From an uncultured Bacteroidales bacterium (GTDB lineage Bacteria; Bacteroidota; Bacteroidia; Bacteroidales; FEN-979): 63,498 bases of DNA. The translations under genes and the position numbers were made by a program. Position 1 is the first letter of the stretch, and every line of letters begins with the position of its first letter. Below the pieces are notes generated by a model. The model was not told where the DNA came from. It saw only the letters and a list, made by a program, of their open reading frames with translations, and searched no databases. Shown piece by piece: positions 37,257 through 48,200 of the stretch. The DNA lies in the NCBI GenBank assembly GCA_903945175.1, contig CAJAUM010000036.1, forward strand, positions 1-63,498, written 5' to 3'.

Positions 37257-37266
37257 TTTTAAAAGT

Positions 37267-40248
37267 TTAGAACGACAGATTTACACCCAAAACAAACACC
37301 CTTGATCTGGGATACATATTGTTGTCAATACCCACCGATGAGCCCAGGTTGACTTCAGGATCGAGTCCTTTGTAGTTGGTTATCGTGAAGACATTGTTAA
37401 CAGTTGCCGATACACGGAGGCCGAGGGTATTCTTAACCAGATTACCAAAATCATACGCCAAGGTCAGATAATCCAATTTGAAGAAAGAGGCGTTCTGAAC
37501 ATAATAATCCGACAGGAATTGATTGTTCACAAAGTTGACATCAAACACATCGGAGGTCACATTGCCCAAATAGGGTCCTTCAGGACGGTAAAGGTTGGAG
37601 TAGACACCCCGGAATGAGGAGACGTTGTTATAAATATAGTTTCCGACGGCTGCGTGGCCAGCTGCTGCAAGGCTGATCTTCTTATAAGCCAGAGAAGTCG
37701 AAACACCGTATGTCGTAGTAGGATTTGCTGATTTATAATGATACCGGTCAGCATCGGTAATTTTTCCATCATGATTCCTGTCGGCATACATTCCTTCGAT
37801 CGGTTTATCATTGGCGTCATACACCTGCTGGTAAACATAGAAAGAATTCATTGCGTAACCTACGCTCTGGATCTGAACCGTATTTCCAACACCTCCACTG
37901 ATTCCACCAACAAGGATCCCTGCATAATTTGGATCATCATTCACAGTCAGCTTGGTAATTTCATTTTTATAAATTGTTGCGTTGAAATTGAGGTCCCATT
38001 TCCAATCTTTGGTGGCGACAACCTTCAGGCCAAGATTGAATTCCCAACCTCTATTGGTCATATTGCCAATGTTTGTCCAAACATAGTTTGATAGATTGGT
38101 ACCGGCTGGTATTGGAACATAACAAAGCATATCGGTGGTATTACGGATATAATAATCGATTGATCCCGTGATACGGTCATTGATAAAACCGAAGTCAAGT
38201 CCGATGTTGGAAGTCGTGGTGGTTTCCCATTTCAGACCAGCATCGTAAGCATTCGCACGCAGTGTTGTATAAAACAAATTGCCAAACTGATATTGGGCAT
38301 ACTGGTCGCTGGCAGTGTAAGTGGCCAGTGAAGGATACCAGTTATCGCCTAGATCCTGTTGTCCGGTTTGACCCCAGCCAAGTCTCAGTTTTAACTGAGA
38401 AACAACCTTTGAATTTCTGAGAAAGACTTCGTCATTGATTTTCCATGCTAAAGCAACGGATGGGAAAATTCCCCAGCGGGTATCTTTGGAGAATTTGGAT
38501 GAACCATCATCACGGACAGTAACAGTCAACAGATAACGATTGGCCAGTGTATAGTTCAAACGGCCGTAAAATGAAACCAGGTAGTATTCTCTCTTTGCCT
38601 GTACATCCTGCGTTCGGGCTGGATCGCCGGCAACATTGCTATTGTGATTGTTGGCTTCAAAATAGAACTTTTGCCATGAATATCCAGCCATGACATCAAA
38701 CTTGCTCTTGATTGCTTTAACCTCTTTTACATAGTTGAGATAAAAATCGAGAACCTGGTTGTTTTTCTTCTGATCATAGCTATTGTTTGTACCACCGGCT
38801 GTATAAACCCAGGGTGCATTCGCGGGAACATAAACTGTTCCGTTGCTCTTTGAGTAATCAATACCAAGATTCAAGACGGCACGCAAATCGGGAAAGAAAT
38901 GCATTTTATAATCAAGCTGAACATTCCCAAGAAACCTGTTAACCGTTGATTTGTCATCCCTCATCTGGAGCAGAGCTACCGGGTTGGCAGCGCCCTGGCT
39001 AACAGGCAGTGTATCTCCGGATTGCAGCCAGGCCCAATAACCGCCAAATTTGTTGTTGGCAGTTACCGGCTTGGTGGGGTCAAAGCTGATGGCGGCGTTA
39101 ATTGCGCCATTATCTGCAAACTTATTCTTTTCGTTCAGGTATTTTGCATTCACGTTAACCTTCAGATAATTTTTGAAGAAAGCGGGATTGAGATTCAATC
39201 CAACCGATGTTCTTTTCATGTTATCGGTTTTCAAAATACCATCCTGGTAGAGGTACCCGACTGAAAGGCGGTAGGGCATCGTACTTATGGCCCCGCTGAT
39301 AGCTATGTTATGATCTGTGCTGATGGCGCTCCTGAAAATTTCATTCTGCCAGTTTGTACTGTTAACAGAATCGAGCAGACCCAGCACGGCCTGGTTTCCG
39401 GCGTAACGCTGTTTTACCAGGCTGCGGTATTCATCAGCTCCGAGAACACTGATCGTTTTGGGAACCGTGGCAACCGAAATATTTCCGGAATACTCAACAC
39501 CAATTTTTTTACTGCCGGGAACACCTTTCTTGGTGGTAATAAGAATGACCCCGTTGGAAGCACGTGATCCGTAAATCGCGGTCGCAGAAGCATCCTTTAG
39601 GACAGTATAGGTATCGATATCATCCGGATTGATCATACTCAAACTTCCACGGGCACCTGCAGTTCCTGTATTGTCGACAGGGACCCCGTCAATAACGATC
39701 AACGGGTCGTTTGAAGCATTGAGTGATGAACCACCACGGATACGGATAACTGCATCCCCACCGGGTGCACCACCCAAGGTCGTAACCTGGACACCGGGAA
39801 TTCGGCCAACAATGGCCTGCTGCGGGGAGGAAATCTGGCCCTGGTTGAAACTTTTACTGTCAATGGCTGTGACGGATCCGGTCGCATCACCTTTTTTTAC
39901 ACTACCATACCCGATTACAACGATTTCATTCAGGCTACTCACTTTCGTCGCCAGCACAACATTCACTTTTTTATCTCCTGCGGCGGTAACTTGTTGTGTC
40001 TGATAACCAACGTAAGAGAAAACCAGAATATCTCCCGCCTTTGCTTTAATCGAATAGTTACCATCAATATCGGTAACTGCGCCAAGCGTTGTGTTTTTAA
40101 TAACAACGGTAACTCCGGGGATAGAACTTCCGTCTGCCGCATCTGTCACTTTTCCGGTCACAGAAATTTCCTGTGCATGTATCACCGATGCATAGGCAAC
40201 GGCGACGAAAAGAAACAGATAACGCAACCATAGTACACGTTTCTTCAT
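37267..40248 (-). CDS. SusC-like TonB-dependent outer-membrane transporter (first copy)
   Basis: A 993-residue SusC family receptor. It has a signal peptide (1-25), a carboxypeptidase regulatory-like domain (about 28-100, VTGKVTDAADGSSIPGVTV), a TonB box-like stretch before VVIGYGSVKK, the plug domain (about 110-240, with PLIVIDGVPVD and AIYGSRASNGVILITTKKG), and a 22-strand barrel ending in VLGVNLSF. It imports oligosaccharides, here probably alpha-glucan fragments judging by the neighbouring GH13 genes. It is transcribed away from the GH13 gene at 40748 out of a 500-base regulatory gap. Confidence 0.96.
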   Translation of the reverse strand: MKKRVLWLRYLFLFVAVAYASVIHAQEISVTGKVTDAADGSSIPGVTVVIKNTTLGAVTDIDGNYSIKAKAGDILVFSYVGYQTQQVTAAGDKKVNVVLATKVSSLNEIVVIGYGSVKKGDATGSVTAIDSKSFNQGQISSPQQAIVGRIPGVQVTTLGGAPGGDAVIRIRGGSSLNASNDPLIVIDGVPVDNTGTAGARGSLSMINPDDIDTYTVLKDASATAIYGSRASNGVILITTKKGVPGSKKIGVEYSGNISVATVPKTISVLGADEYRSLVKQRYAGNQAVLGLLDSVNSTNWQNEIFRSAISTDHNIAISGAISTMPYRLSVGYLYQDGILKTDNMKRTSVGLNLNPAFFKNYLKVNVNAKYLNEKNKFADNGAINAAISFDPTKPVTANNKFGGYWAWLQSGDTLPVSQGAANPVALLQMRDDKSTVNRFLGNVQLDYKMHFFPDLRAVLNLGIDYSKSNGTVYVPANAPWVYTAGGTNNSYDQKKNNQVLDFYLNYVKEVKAIKSKFDVMAGYSWQKFYFEANNHNSNVAGDPARTQDVQAKREYYLVSFYGRLNYTLANRYLLTVTVRDDGSSKFSKDTRWGIFPSVALAWKINDEVFLRNSKVVSQLKLRLGWGQTGQQDLGDNWYPSLATYTASDQYAQYQFGNLFYTTLRANAYDAGLKWETTTTSNIGLDFGFINDRITGSIDYYIRNTTDMLCYVPIPAGTNLSNYVWTNIGNMTNRGWEFNLGLKVVATKDWKWDLNFNATIYKNEITKLTVNDDPNYAGILVGGISGGVGNTVQIQSVGYAMNSFYVYQQVYDANDKPIEGMYADRNHDGKITDADRYHYKSANPTTTYGVSTSLAYKKISLAAAGHAAVGNYIYNNVSSFRGVYSNLYRPEGPYLGNVTSDVFDVNFVNNQFLSDYYVQNASFFKLDYLTLAYDFGNLVKNTLGLRVSATVNNVFTITNYKGLDPEVNLGSSVGIDNNMYPRSRVFVLGVNLSF

Positions 40249-40747
40249 AAATTTAGTTTTTGCAAGTTTAACATTCCGTTAATTGATTTTATTGAAATTT
40301 ATTTAATATAGAAGTTTATATACTGCTGTGCAAATTAACAAAAATTTAACATGGCGGAAAAGATAGTTTTATCATTTTTTTAAAGAATTACAGCGAATAA
40401 TTGTAAGGTTCTGCTAAAGTAATGCATTTATAAAAACTCAATTGTATTTGATCTGCACTTTTTACTGTAATTCAATGAACTACATATGTGCGAACCAGAT
40501 TAAAGTACTGCGCCAATGGCATAACATATCAACGTACAATTATTCGCTGATTGGTACGTGCAGCAATCCTTTCCACAATTTTGATTTACATTTTCGAATC
40601 AACATAAAAAATAATATCATTGTTATCAGTTTCAGGTGTAATTTTGTCAGACCTTGTACAACAAAAAAAGAATGCCAGCGAAATTGCTGGAGAAACCCAT
40701 TCAGAAGAAGCATGGACAAATGGTTTTCAATTCCAACGAATTTTTTT
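40249..40747. promoter_or_regulatory. Divergent regulatory region between susC and a GH13 gene
   Basis: About 500 bases with no convincing gene. It is AT-rich near susC (40260-40400). A plus-strand taattttg (40639-40646) fits a -7 element for the GH13 gene, about 100 bases before its ATG. Near susC a minus-strand tatctttt (40358-40365) is one base off TAnnTTTG. The frame of the GH13 gene stays open back to 40442, but the implied 102 residues lack a signal peptide or any domain and would bury the true signal peptide. Confidence 0.5.
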
Positions 40748-42601
40748 ATGAAACGAACCTGTTTTTTCCTGACCATTGTTATGGTTTTCAGTCATTGCGC
40801 TTTTACGCAAAATAAAAGCAACAGCACCTCTTTTAATGAACCGCCTGCATGGTCAAAGCGTGTAATATGGTACCAGATTTTCGTAGAGCGATTTTACAAT
40901 GGCGATAAAACCAATGATCCTCTGGCGGAAAACATCACGATGCCACCAGTCAATATGAGTGCTCCTGACGGGTGGGCCGTTTCTGACTGGACACAGGATT
41001 GGTACAAACCGGAAGACTGGGCGCTGAAGACAAGCAAAAATTTTGGAGAGATAGCGCAGTACCGGAGGTTTGGCGGCGACCTGCAGGGAGTGCTTGACAA
41101 GCTGGATTACCTTCAGAATCTTGGCATCACCGCCCTTTTCATGAATCCGTTGAATGATGCGCCATCATTACATAAATACGATGCCCGCAACTACCATCAT
41201 ATCGATGTAAACTTTGGCCCCGATCCGACAGGTGACAATAAAATCATTTCCTCGGAAAAGCCCAATGATCCTTCAACCTGGAGATGGACCTCGGCGGACA
41301 AGCTGTTCCTGAAGCTGGTTTCAGAGGCGCATAAGCGAGGGATAAAGATCATCATGGATTATTCATGGAATCATACGGGTGTTATGTTCTGGGCATGGCA
41401 GGACATTATGAAGAATCAGGAAAAATCGGTATATAAAGAATGGTATGCCATAAAATCATTCGATAATCCCAATACCCCTGAAAATGAATTTTCCTATATC
41501 GGCTGGGCAGGCGTGAGCAGCCTTCCGGAACTGAAAAAGGTAAATGTCACAACCTTGCGGGTTAGCGGCTATCCTTACGAAGGAGATATCAATGATGGCG
41601 CCAAACAGCATATTTTTGCGGTTACAAAAAGATGGCTGGCCCCGGATGGAGATACTTCCAGGGGCATTGATGGATTCAGGCTGGATGTGGCCGATCAGAT
41701 CGGACTTGTCTTCTGGCGCGATTTTCGGAAATTCGTGCGTTCCATCCAACCTGATGCCTATCTCGTTGGTGAGATCTGGTGGGCACAGTGGCCAAACAAA
41801 CTAATGGATCCCGTCCCCTACACCCGTGGCGATATTTTTGATGCAGTGATGTTTTACCAGGTATATAAACCTGCCAGGTATTTCTTCGCTGTAAACGATT
41901 TCAGCATCGATGCTAAGATGTTCAGGGACAGCCTTGAATACCAATGGAGCAGACTGCCGGCCTCTTCCCGCTATGCGATGATGAATGTTTCTTCCTCGCA
42001 CGATTCGCCCCGCCTGCTGACCGATTTTTACAACCCGAACAAATACAAATTCAACGCAAATCCAAATGATGATCCTGTTTATAAAACAGGAAAACCGGAC
42101 GTAGAAACATACCAACGGCTTCGGCTATATTTGGTTCATGAATTTACAACGATTGGCGCTCCCCAAATCTGGAATGGAGAAGAAATGGGAATGTGGGGTT
42201 CCGATGATCCCAATTGCCGCAAACCCCTGTGGTGGAAAGAATTCACGTTTGAACCCGAAACCCGCACCAATTTTCAGCCAGGGGTAAAATCATTCGATCC
42301 TGTCGGGTTTAACCAACAGCAGTTTGACTGGTATCAGAAACTTATCCGGATCAGAAGTGAAAATCCAGTGCTATCGAACGGAGAAATTGCTTTCCTTACA
42401 GCTGAAGGCAAAAATTTTGCTTACAAACGGTTTGATTCTGAAAATGAAATCCTTGTTATGTTCAACCTCGGGCAAAAAAAAGAGAAATTTAACATTCCGG
42501 GAAGTTCCGGCTATATCGACCTGCTGTCGAACAGACCCATCAAAGGTTCAACCATCATGCTCGAACCTTTGACTTCGGTAATTCTAAAAAAAATAAAATA
42601 G
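40748..42601 (+). CDS. GH13 alpha-amylase-family enzyme, exported
   Basis: From the start at 40748 a 617-residue enzyme with signal peptide (about 1-20, MKRTCFFLTIVMVFSHCAFT). The Cys at 18 is followed by AFTQ, so a lipid anchor is uncertain. The GH13 barrel begins at about 35 (VIWYQIFVERFYNGD). Region I is IMDYSWNHTG, with nucleophile D313 (DGFRLDVAD), acid/base E342 (VGEIWW) and D419 (SSHDSPR). A C-terminal beta domain follows. It has a B-domain-like insertion rich in Asn/Pro after the third catalytic residue. It is divergent from susC and 15 bases before a GH2 gene. Surface SusG-like or periplasmic roles are both possible. Confidence 0.9.
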   Translation: MKRTCFFLTIVMVFSHCAFTQNKSNSTSFNEPPAWSKRVIWYQIFVERFYNGDKTNDPLAENITMPPVNMSAPDGWAVSDWTQDWYKPEDWALKTSKNFGEIAQYRRFGGDLQGVLDKLDYLQNLGITALFMNPLNDAPSLHKYDARNYHHIDVNFGPDPTGDNKIISSEKPNDPSTWRWTSADKLFLKLVSEAHKRGIKIIMDYSWNHTGVMFWAWQDIMKNQEKSVYKEWYAIKSFDNPNTPENEFSYIGWAGVSSLPELKKVNVTTLRVSGYPYEGDINDGAKQHIFAVTKRWLAPDGDTSRGIDGFRLDVADQIGLVFWRDFRKFVRSIQPDAYLVGEIWWAQWPNKLMDPVPYTRGDIFDAVMFYQVYKPARYFFAVNDFSIDAKMFRDSLEYQWSRLPASSRYAMMNVSSSHDSPRLLTDFYNPNKYKFNANPNDDPVYKTGKPDVETYQRLRLYLVHEFTTIGAPQIWNGEEMGMWGSDDPNCRKPLWWKEFTFEPETRTNFQPGVKSFDPVGFNQQQFDWYQKLIRIRSENPVLSNGEIAFLTAEGKNFAYKRFDSENEILVMFNLGQKKEKFNIPGSSGYIDLLSNRPIKGSTIMLEPLTSVILKKIK

Positions 42602-42616
42602 GTAAAAACCAACAAA

Positions 42617-45046
42617 ATGAAATTGATAACATGTTACGTTTTGTTTGCCTTGATATGCTCCCCCTTTCATGCAAATGCCCGGGAGGTAGTTTTGCTGCAG
42701 TCAGGCTGGAAATTTGCCAAAGGATCAAACAATAACGCCTGGCAGGTGAAATTCGATGATTCGAAATGGGAGCAGATTTCGATTCCTCACGATTGGGCTA
42801 TTTCTGGTCCGTTCATTAAAGACGGAGATGGAGATACCGGCAAATTACCATGGAAAGATGAGGGCTGGTATCGGAACACACTGAAAATACCCTCAAACTT
42901 TGCCGGGAAAACGGTTTACCTTCTATGCGATGGCATCATGTCATCACCTGAAATTTACATCAATGGTAAGCTTGCAGGAAAATGGGATTATGGATACAAT
43001 TCATTTTACCTGAATGTGACCGGGCTTGTCGAACCGGGCAAGGCAAACATGCTGGCCATTCATGCCGATACGCGCAATCACGATAGCCGGTGGTACCCTG
43101 GCGCGGGTATCTTCCGGAAAATCCAGTTGATTGTTGTTGAGCCGGTCCATGTGGGCCTATGGGGCACCTCTGTCACCACACCCGCTGTGGATCAATCGAA
43201 TGCTGATGTCAGGGTCGTCAATACGATTGTCAATGACTCAAAAAACATGGCCGAAAGGGTGAAGGTGGAATGCATCATTCTTGATCCATCCGGAAAAGAG
43301 ATCGCCGCCAAAACGGTTCTGACCGACATCCCTGCGAATGGGAGTAAGGCGTGTGAAATGTTGATCCCAGTTGACAATCCTGATCTATGGGATGTGAACC
43401 ACGGAGCGCTTTATTCGGTAAAAACATTGGTCACCAGTGACCATGTTGTTACCGATCAATCCATCACGCCTTTCGGAATCCGTACGATCGGGTTCACACC
43501 GGATGATGGGTTTCACCTCAATGGCCGAAGGGTTCAGCTCAAAGGTGTTTGCCTGCACCATGATCTTGGCCCCCTGGGCGCTGCATTCAATTACCGGGCC
43601 ATGCAACGCCAGCTGGAAATGCTGCAATCGATGGGATGCAACGCCGTGAGGACCAGCCACAACATCCCCGCACCTGAACTGCTGGATCTGTGCGACAAGA
43701 TGGGCATCCTGGTCTTCAATGAGGCATTCGACAAGTATGACCGGAAGGCCGACATCAGTGACACGACCAATTTTGAAATATTCGCCGACCGGAACCTCCG
43801 GAATTTTATCTTGAGGGATCGCAACCACCCCAGTGTGTTTATCTGGAGTGTGGGAAATGAAATGGGCGATGTGCAGTGGGATTTAAACAATGGTTTTCAG
43901 CGGATGAATACCATGCTGAATCTGGTGCGGAAATACGATCCGACCCGGCCTCTCACCATGGTCTGCGACAGCCGGAAAAGCGCCGAAAAGAGACATTTCG
44001 ATTTTTATGATGTTCATGCCTGGAATTATGGGCGCCGCTATGATCTGGCCCGTGAACTGGAACCAAAGAAATCGGTGATCATCAGCGAATCAGCCTCCAC
44101 CGTAAGCACCCGGGGCTTCTATGAGCTGCCCCTTCCTTCAAAGAAGACTGATTTCACCAATTCATTGCAGGTGAGTTCCTACGATTTAAATGCCCCTGCA
44201 TGGGCTGAAATTGCCGATGATGATTTCATGTGGCAGCAGGAAGATACCTATGTTGCCGGTGAATTTGTCTGGACCGGCTTTGATTATCTGGGCGAACCGA
44301 CTCCATACAACAATACCTGGGCGAAAGAGAACGGACTTTCAGATGAAAAAGCCGCCCACAGTTCCTATTTCGGAATTATCGACCTGTGCGGTATTCCTAA
44401 GGACCGGTATTACCTTTACAAAAGCTACTGGAACCCGGATCTAACCACGGTTCACATTCTGCCCCACTGGAACTGGCCCGGAAAAGAGGGAACGAACATC
44501 CCGGTGTTCGTTTACACAAACGGCGACTGTGCCGAACTGTTCCTGAACGGAACATCTCTTGGAAAAAAATGCAAGCTCCCCGGCGCTAAAAATTCCGTGG
44601 AAAGGTTCCGTCTCATGTGGAAGAATGTCAACTACCAGCCCGGAACGCTGCAGGCCGTCGCTTTCAGAGATGGAAAAGTCATCGGTGAAACTAGTATGAA
44701 AACAACCGGGGAGCCCCTCCGCTTAAGGCTGACCCCCGACCGCCGAACCATCAGGGCCGACGGGAATGACTTGTCGTACATTCTGATTGAAGCACTGGAC
44801 AAGGAGGGGAATCCATGCCCCCTGACAGATAACCTGGTCGATTTAAAAATCTCCGGTCCGGGAATGATAGCCGGAGTAGGAAATGGCAACCCGCAGTCGC
44901 TCGAATCGTTCCAGGCAAGCCAGATTCACCTTTTTTACGGGAAGGCCATGCTGATCATCCGGTCGGATCAAAAAAAAGGAACTATCGGGATCAATGCTAC
45001 CAGTTCAGGGTTAGTAAAAGATATGATCATCGTTAAAGCGGAATGA
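42617..45046 (+). CDS. GH2 beta-galactosidase-like glycoside hydrolase
   Basis: An 809-residue exported enzyme with signal peptide (1-21, ending ANA). Domain order is a sugar-binding domain (about 22-180, WKFAKGSN..IPHDWAISGP), an Ig-like domain (about 185-290), a TIM barrel (about 290-590) with acid/base E415 (GNEMGDVQ) and nucleophile E491 (ISESAS), then C-terminal beta domains including a DUF4982-like part. GH2 enzymes cut beta-linked sugars such as beta-galactosides, beta-mannosides or beta-glucuronides. A beta-specific enzyme is unexpected among alpha-glucan genes. It lies 15 bases after the GH13 gene and precedes the second susC operon. Confidence 0.92.
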   Translation: MKLITCYVLFALICSPFHANAREVVLLQSGWKFAKGSNNNAWQVKFDDSKWEQISIPHDWAISGPFIKDGDGDTGKLPWKDEGWYRNTLKIPSNFAGKTVYLLCDGIMSSPEIYINGKLAGKWDYGYNSFYLNVTGLVEPGKANMLAIHADTRNHDSRWYPGAGIFRKIQLIVVEPVHVGLWGTSVTTPAVDQSNADVRVVNTIVNDSKNMAERVKVECIILDPSGKEIAAKTVLTDIPANGSKACEMLIPVDNPDLWDVNHGALYSVKTLVTSDHVVTDQSITPFGIRTIGFTPDDGFHLNGRRVQLKGVCLHHDLGPLGAAFNYRAMQRQLEMLQSMGCNAVRTSHNIPAPELLDLCDKMGILVFNEAFDKYDRKADISDTTNFEIFADRNLRNFILRDRNHPSVFIWSVGNEMGDVQWDLNNGFQRMNTMLNLVRKYDPTRPLTMVCDSRKSAEKRHFDFYDVHAWNYGRRYDLARELEPKKSVIISESASTVSTRGFYELPLPSKKTDFTNSLQVSSYDLNAPAWAEIADDDFMWQQEDTYVAGEFVWTGFDYLGEPTPYNNTWAKENGLSDEKAAHSSYFGIIDLCGIPKDRYYLYKSYWNPDLTTVHILPHWNWPGKEGTNIPVFVYTNGDCAELFLNGTSLGKKCKLPGAKNSVERFRLMWKNVNYQPGTLQAVAFRDGKVIGETSMKTTGEPLRLRLTPDRRTIRADGNDLSYILIEALDKEGNPCPLTDNLVDLKISGPGMIAGVGNGNPQSLESFQASQIHLFYGKAMLIIRSDQKKGTIGINATSSGLVKDMIIVKAE

Positions 45047-45119
45047 TCCTCCCCTGGTTCGGATTTATAGTCATCTTCCATTGGTACATGATGAATTTAA
45101 ACCCTTTAATGCCGAAAAA

Positions 45120-45144
45120 CATACAATAGCGTGACTATTGTATG
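45120..45144. promoter_or_regulatory. Perfect palindrome, candidate operator of the second sus operon
   Basis: catacaatag (45120-45129), five bases cgtga, then ctattgtatg (45135-45144): a perfect inverted repeat with 10-base arms. It lies 10 bases upstream of the -7 element and covers the place where the -33 element should be, so a bound protein could block or recruit polymerase. No T tract follows, which argues against a terminator for the GH2 gene. Confidence 0.6.
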
Positions 45145-45154
45145 AAATTATTCT

Positions 45155-45162
45155 TATTTTTG
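45155..45162 (+). promoter_or_regulatory. -7 element of the second susC operon
   Basis: TATTTTTG matches TAnnTTTG and lies 84 bases before the ATG at 45247. The -33 region falls inside the palindrome at 45120-45144 and lacks a clear TTTG, as expected for a promoter that needs an activator. Confidence 0.55.
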
Positions 45163-45246
45163 CGTTGTTTTTACAGAAAACAATCAGTATCTCCACCATT
45201 TTGCTTCAATGATTTTTTGCCTAGTAGTCTCAAATTCCAAATAAAT

Positions 45247-48200
45247 ATGAAAAGAAAAATACAACTGAAGTTGAAAAAATTATTTTTTATTTTCCTTTTA
45301 GTGAGTGGTTCACTGGGGTTGAATGCTCAGAATCTTGATATCACCGGAGTTATATCCGAAAGTGGTACCGGGGAATTACTTGTCGGTGCAACTATTCTGC
45401 AAAAAGGAACAACCAATGGAACTGTTTGCGATGTGATGGGCAAATATAAAATCAGCGTTCCAAAAGGATCTACATTAAAGTTTTCGCTTATCGGATACGT
45501 AACGCAGGAGGTAGTCGTTGAAAAAGCAGGCCCCCTCGACATCTCATTGCTGGTACAAATAACGACCCTCGATGATGTGATTGTTATCGGTTACAGCACC
45601 CAAAAGAAAACAGACAAAACAGGCGCTGTGAGTACTGTTAAATCTGACGATCTGAACGGCGGAGTCATAACCAATCCCATCCAGTCATTGCAAGGGAAAG
45701 CGGCAGGGGTTCTCGTAACCAAGAAGGGAGGAGACCCAAGTGAAAATTACTCGGTGCGAATCCGCGGAGCCTCCGGATTTAGCTCCAACACGCAACCTTT
45801 GTATGTCATCGATGGCATTCCGGGCGTTGACCCCAATATCGTTTCTCCCGATGATATTGAATCATTCAACATTCTTAAAGACGCAGCATCTACTGCTATT
45901 TATGGTTCCAGGGGATCGAACGGGGTTATCATCATCACAACAAAAAAAGGAAAAAAAGCAGGTCCTGCCGTTGAAGGAGATAAGACTGACGGGTCATTCA
46001 CCAACATTGAATTCAACAGTCAGATATCCATTGAACAGGTGTCAAAAAAACTGAATGTACTCAGTTCGACCCAGATGCGTGATTTCGCAAACACCCTATT
46101 TCAGAAGGCTGTGATCACACATCCAAACTGGACTGTTGACAGTGTTTTTATTGATGGCGGAGCAAATACCGACTGGCAAAACGAGATTTACAGAACCGGT
46201 ATTGCCACAACCAACAGTCTGAGTTTTTCAGGCGGCAACAAACACAACTCCTATTTGGCCTCCGTCACCAACTCCAACTGGCAAGGGACCATGAAAGGAA
46301 CCGGAAAAGAACAGACCACCGCCCGCATCAGTGTTACTCAAAAGGCGCTTAAGGACCGTCTCACCCTGGCCGCCAACATCATGGGAGCCTTTGAGAAAAA
46401 CGATTATGAAAATTATGGCGGCTGGAATAAAGATGACATTATTTACCAGGCCATTTCAAGAAATCCGACCGACCCTGTTTACACTCCTACCGGAGGATAC
46501 TATCAATCGTCGCGCGTTTATAATTATGAAAATCCGATCGCCATCATCAATGAAGTCACCAATAACAGAAGTGCCAAAAAATTTCTGGGTGGTTTAAAAG
46601 CTGATTTCGAAATCATCGATGGCCTGGTTGCCAGTGTGAATATCGGTTATATCCATGATGACAATACCACCAACTATTTCAGGCCGGCCAACTTATACTC
46701 CTCTGCCGACAATGGTTACGGAAAAAAACAGTACAATTCCAACACCCAGAAACTGATTGAAATAACCGCTCTTTATTCTAAAAATTTCAAGGAAAAACAC
46801 AATTTAAATGCCCTCCTGGGTTATTCATGGCAGGAATCGGTTTACAGCGGTTTCTTTTCGCAAGGAGGAGATGCCCAATCTACCTATGCAGGCCCTGACA
46901 ACCTTGCAGTTATGAACGATGTGAAATGGGGTGATATCGGCTCGTGGAAAGGCCAGTGGAACCTGATCGGATTTTTCGGACGCGTTCAATATAATTTTGA
47001 CAGCAGGTACTTTATATCGGCATCTTTACGCAGGGACGGCTCTTCGAAATTTGGCTCCAATAATAAATGGGGATGGTTCCCGACCACAGCCATCGGCTGG
47101 AGCCTGGATCAGGAAAAATGGCTGAAGGGTGTAAAATGGCTGAATCAATTGAAATTACGTGCCAGTTATGGAATTTCAGGTAACCAGGAAATCGGCGAAT
47201 ACCGGAGCATGGTCCTATGGGAGCCAAGCGGAAAAGCGGTTAACCCGGAAACCGGAAAAGAGGTCATCACCTTTAAACCGGCATGGAATTCAAACCCCAA
47301 TCTTAAATGGGAGTCGACATCTGAGGTGAATGTAGGTCTCGATTTTGCCTTTTTCAACAGCAGGTTAAGCGGCAGTCTTGAAGTTTATTATAAGATTACC
47401 TCAGACCTGTTGGGTGAATACACCGTTCCGGTTCCACCGAACCTTGCATCTAAAACTTTTGCCAACTCAGGCTCCATGTCAAATAAAGGGATCGAGCTTT
47501 TTATTCAGGCGTATCCTATCACGACATCCAAATTCACCTGGAAGACAAGCCTCACGGTCTCCTCCAATAAAACTGAAATCCTTGATCTTGGAGAATATTT
47601 CAATGAGCAGGATGGCGTAAGAAAAGAGGGCTACATTTCGGGCCGCGGCATGGTGGGTGAAGAATATTATGTAACCGGCATCATGGTTGGCCAGGAGGTC
47701 GGCTCTTTTTATCTTCCTACCTATGTTACCATGAAGGATGGCATTTTTATCTATAAATCGGCCACGGGCGGTTACACCGACAAACTCAGCGAAGCTGAAA
47801 GAACCGTAGTGGCCACGGCTGCACCCAAAGTTGAATTGGGCTGGTCAAACCTTCTGACCCTTGGCAAGCACTGGTCGCTCGATTTTGCGCTACGTGCCTG
47901 GATCGGGAATCATGTGTACAACGCCACTGAAATGTTTTTTGACAATCCCGGAAATCTCCCTTCGCTTAATGCGTTACCGCAGGCCATCGACTGGTACAAC
48001 CAGGGCCGTGTCTCCGGGGCATCTATTGCCGACATCTATGTTGAGAATGCCTCTTTCCTGAAACTGGATTACATTTCGCTCTCTTATGATTTCAATGTAT
48101 CAAAGATTTCCTGGCTCAAGAAGCTTTCACTGTACGTGTCAGCAAATAACGTGTTTACCATCACAGGTTACTCCGGCGTGGATCCGGAAACCACAGTGAA

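Noticed and set aside
40442-40747. N-terminal extension of the GH13 protein by 102 residues
   Set aside because: It would bury the signal peptide that starts at 40748 and contains no domain.
45120-45144. Terminator of the GH2 gene
   Set aside because: The palindrome has no T run directly after it and sits at the promoter of the next operon, so an operator role fits better.
45142-45246. N-terminal extension of the second SusC protein by 35 residues
   Set aside because: Its ATG lies inside the palindrome and upstream of the -7 element; the signal peptide begins at 45247.
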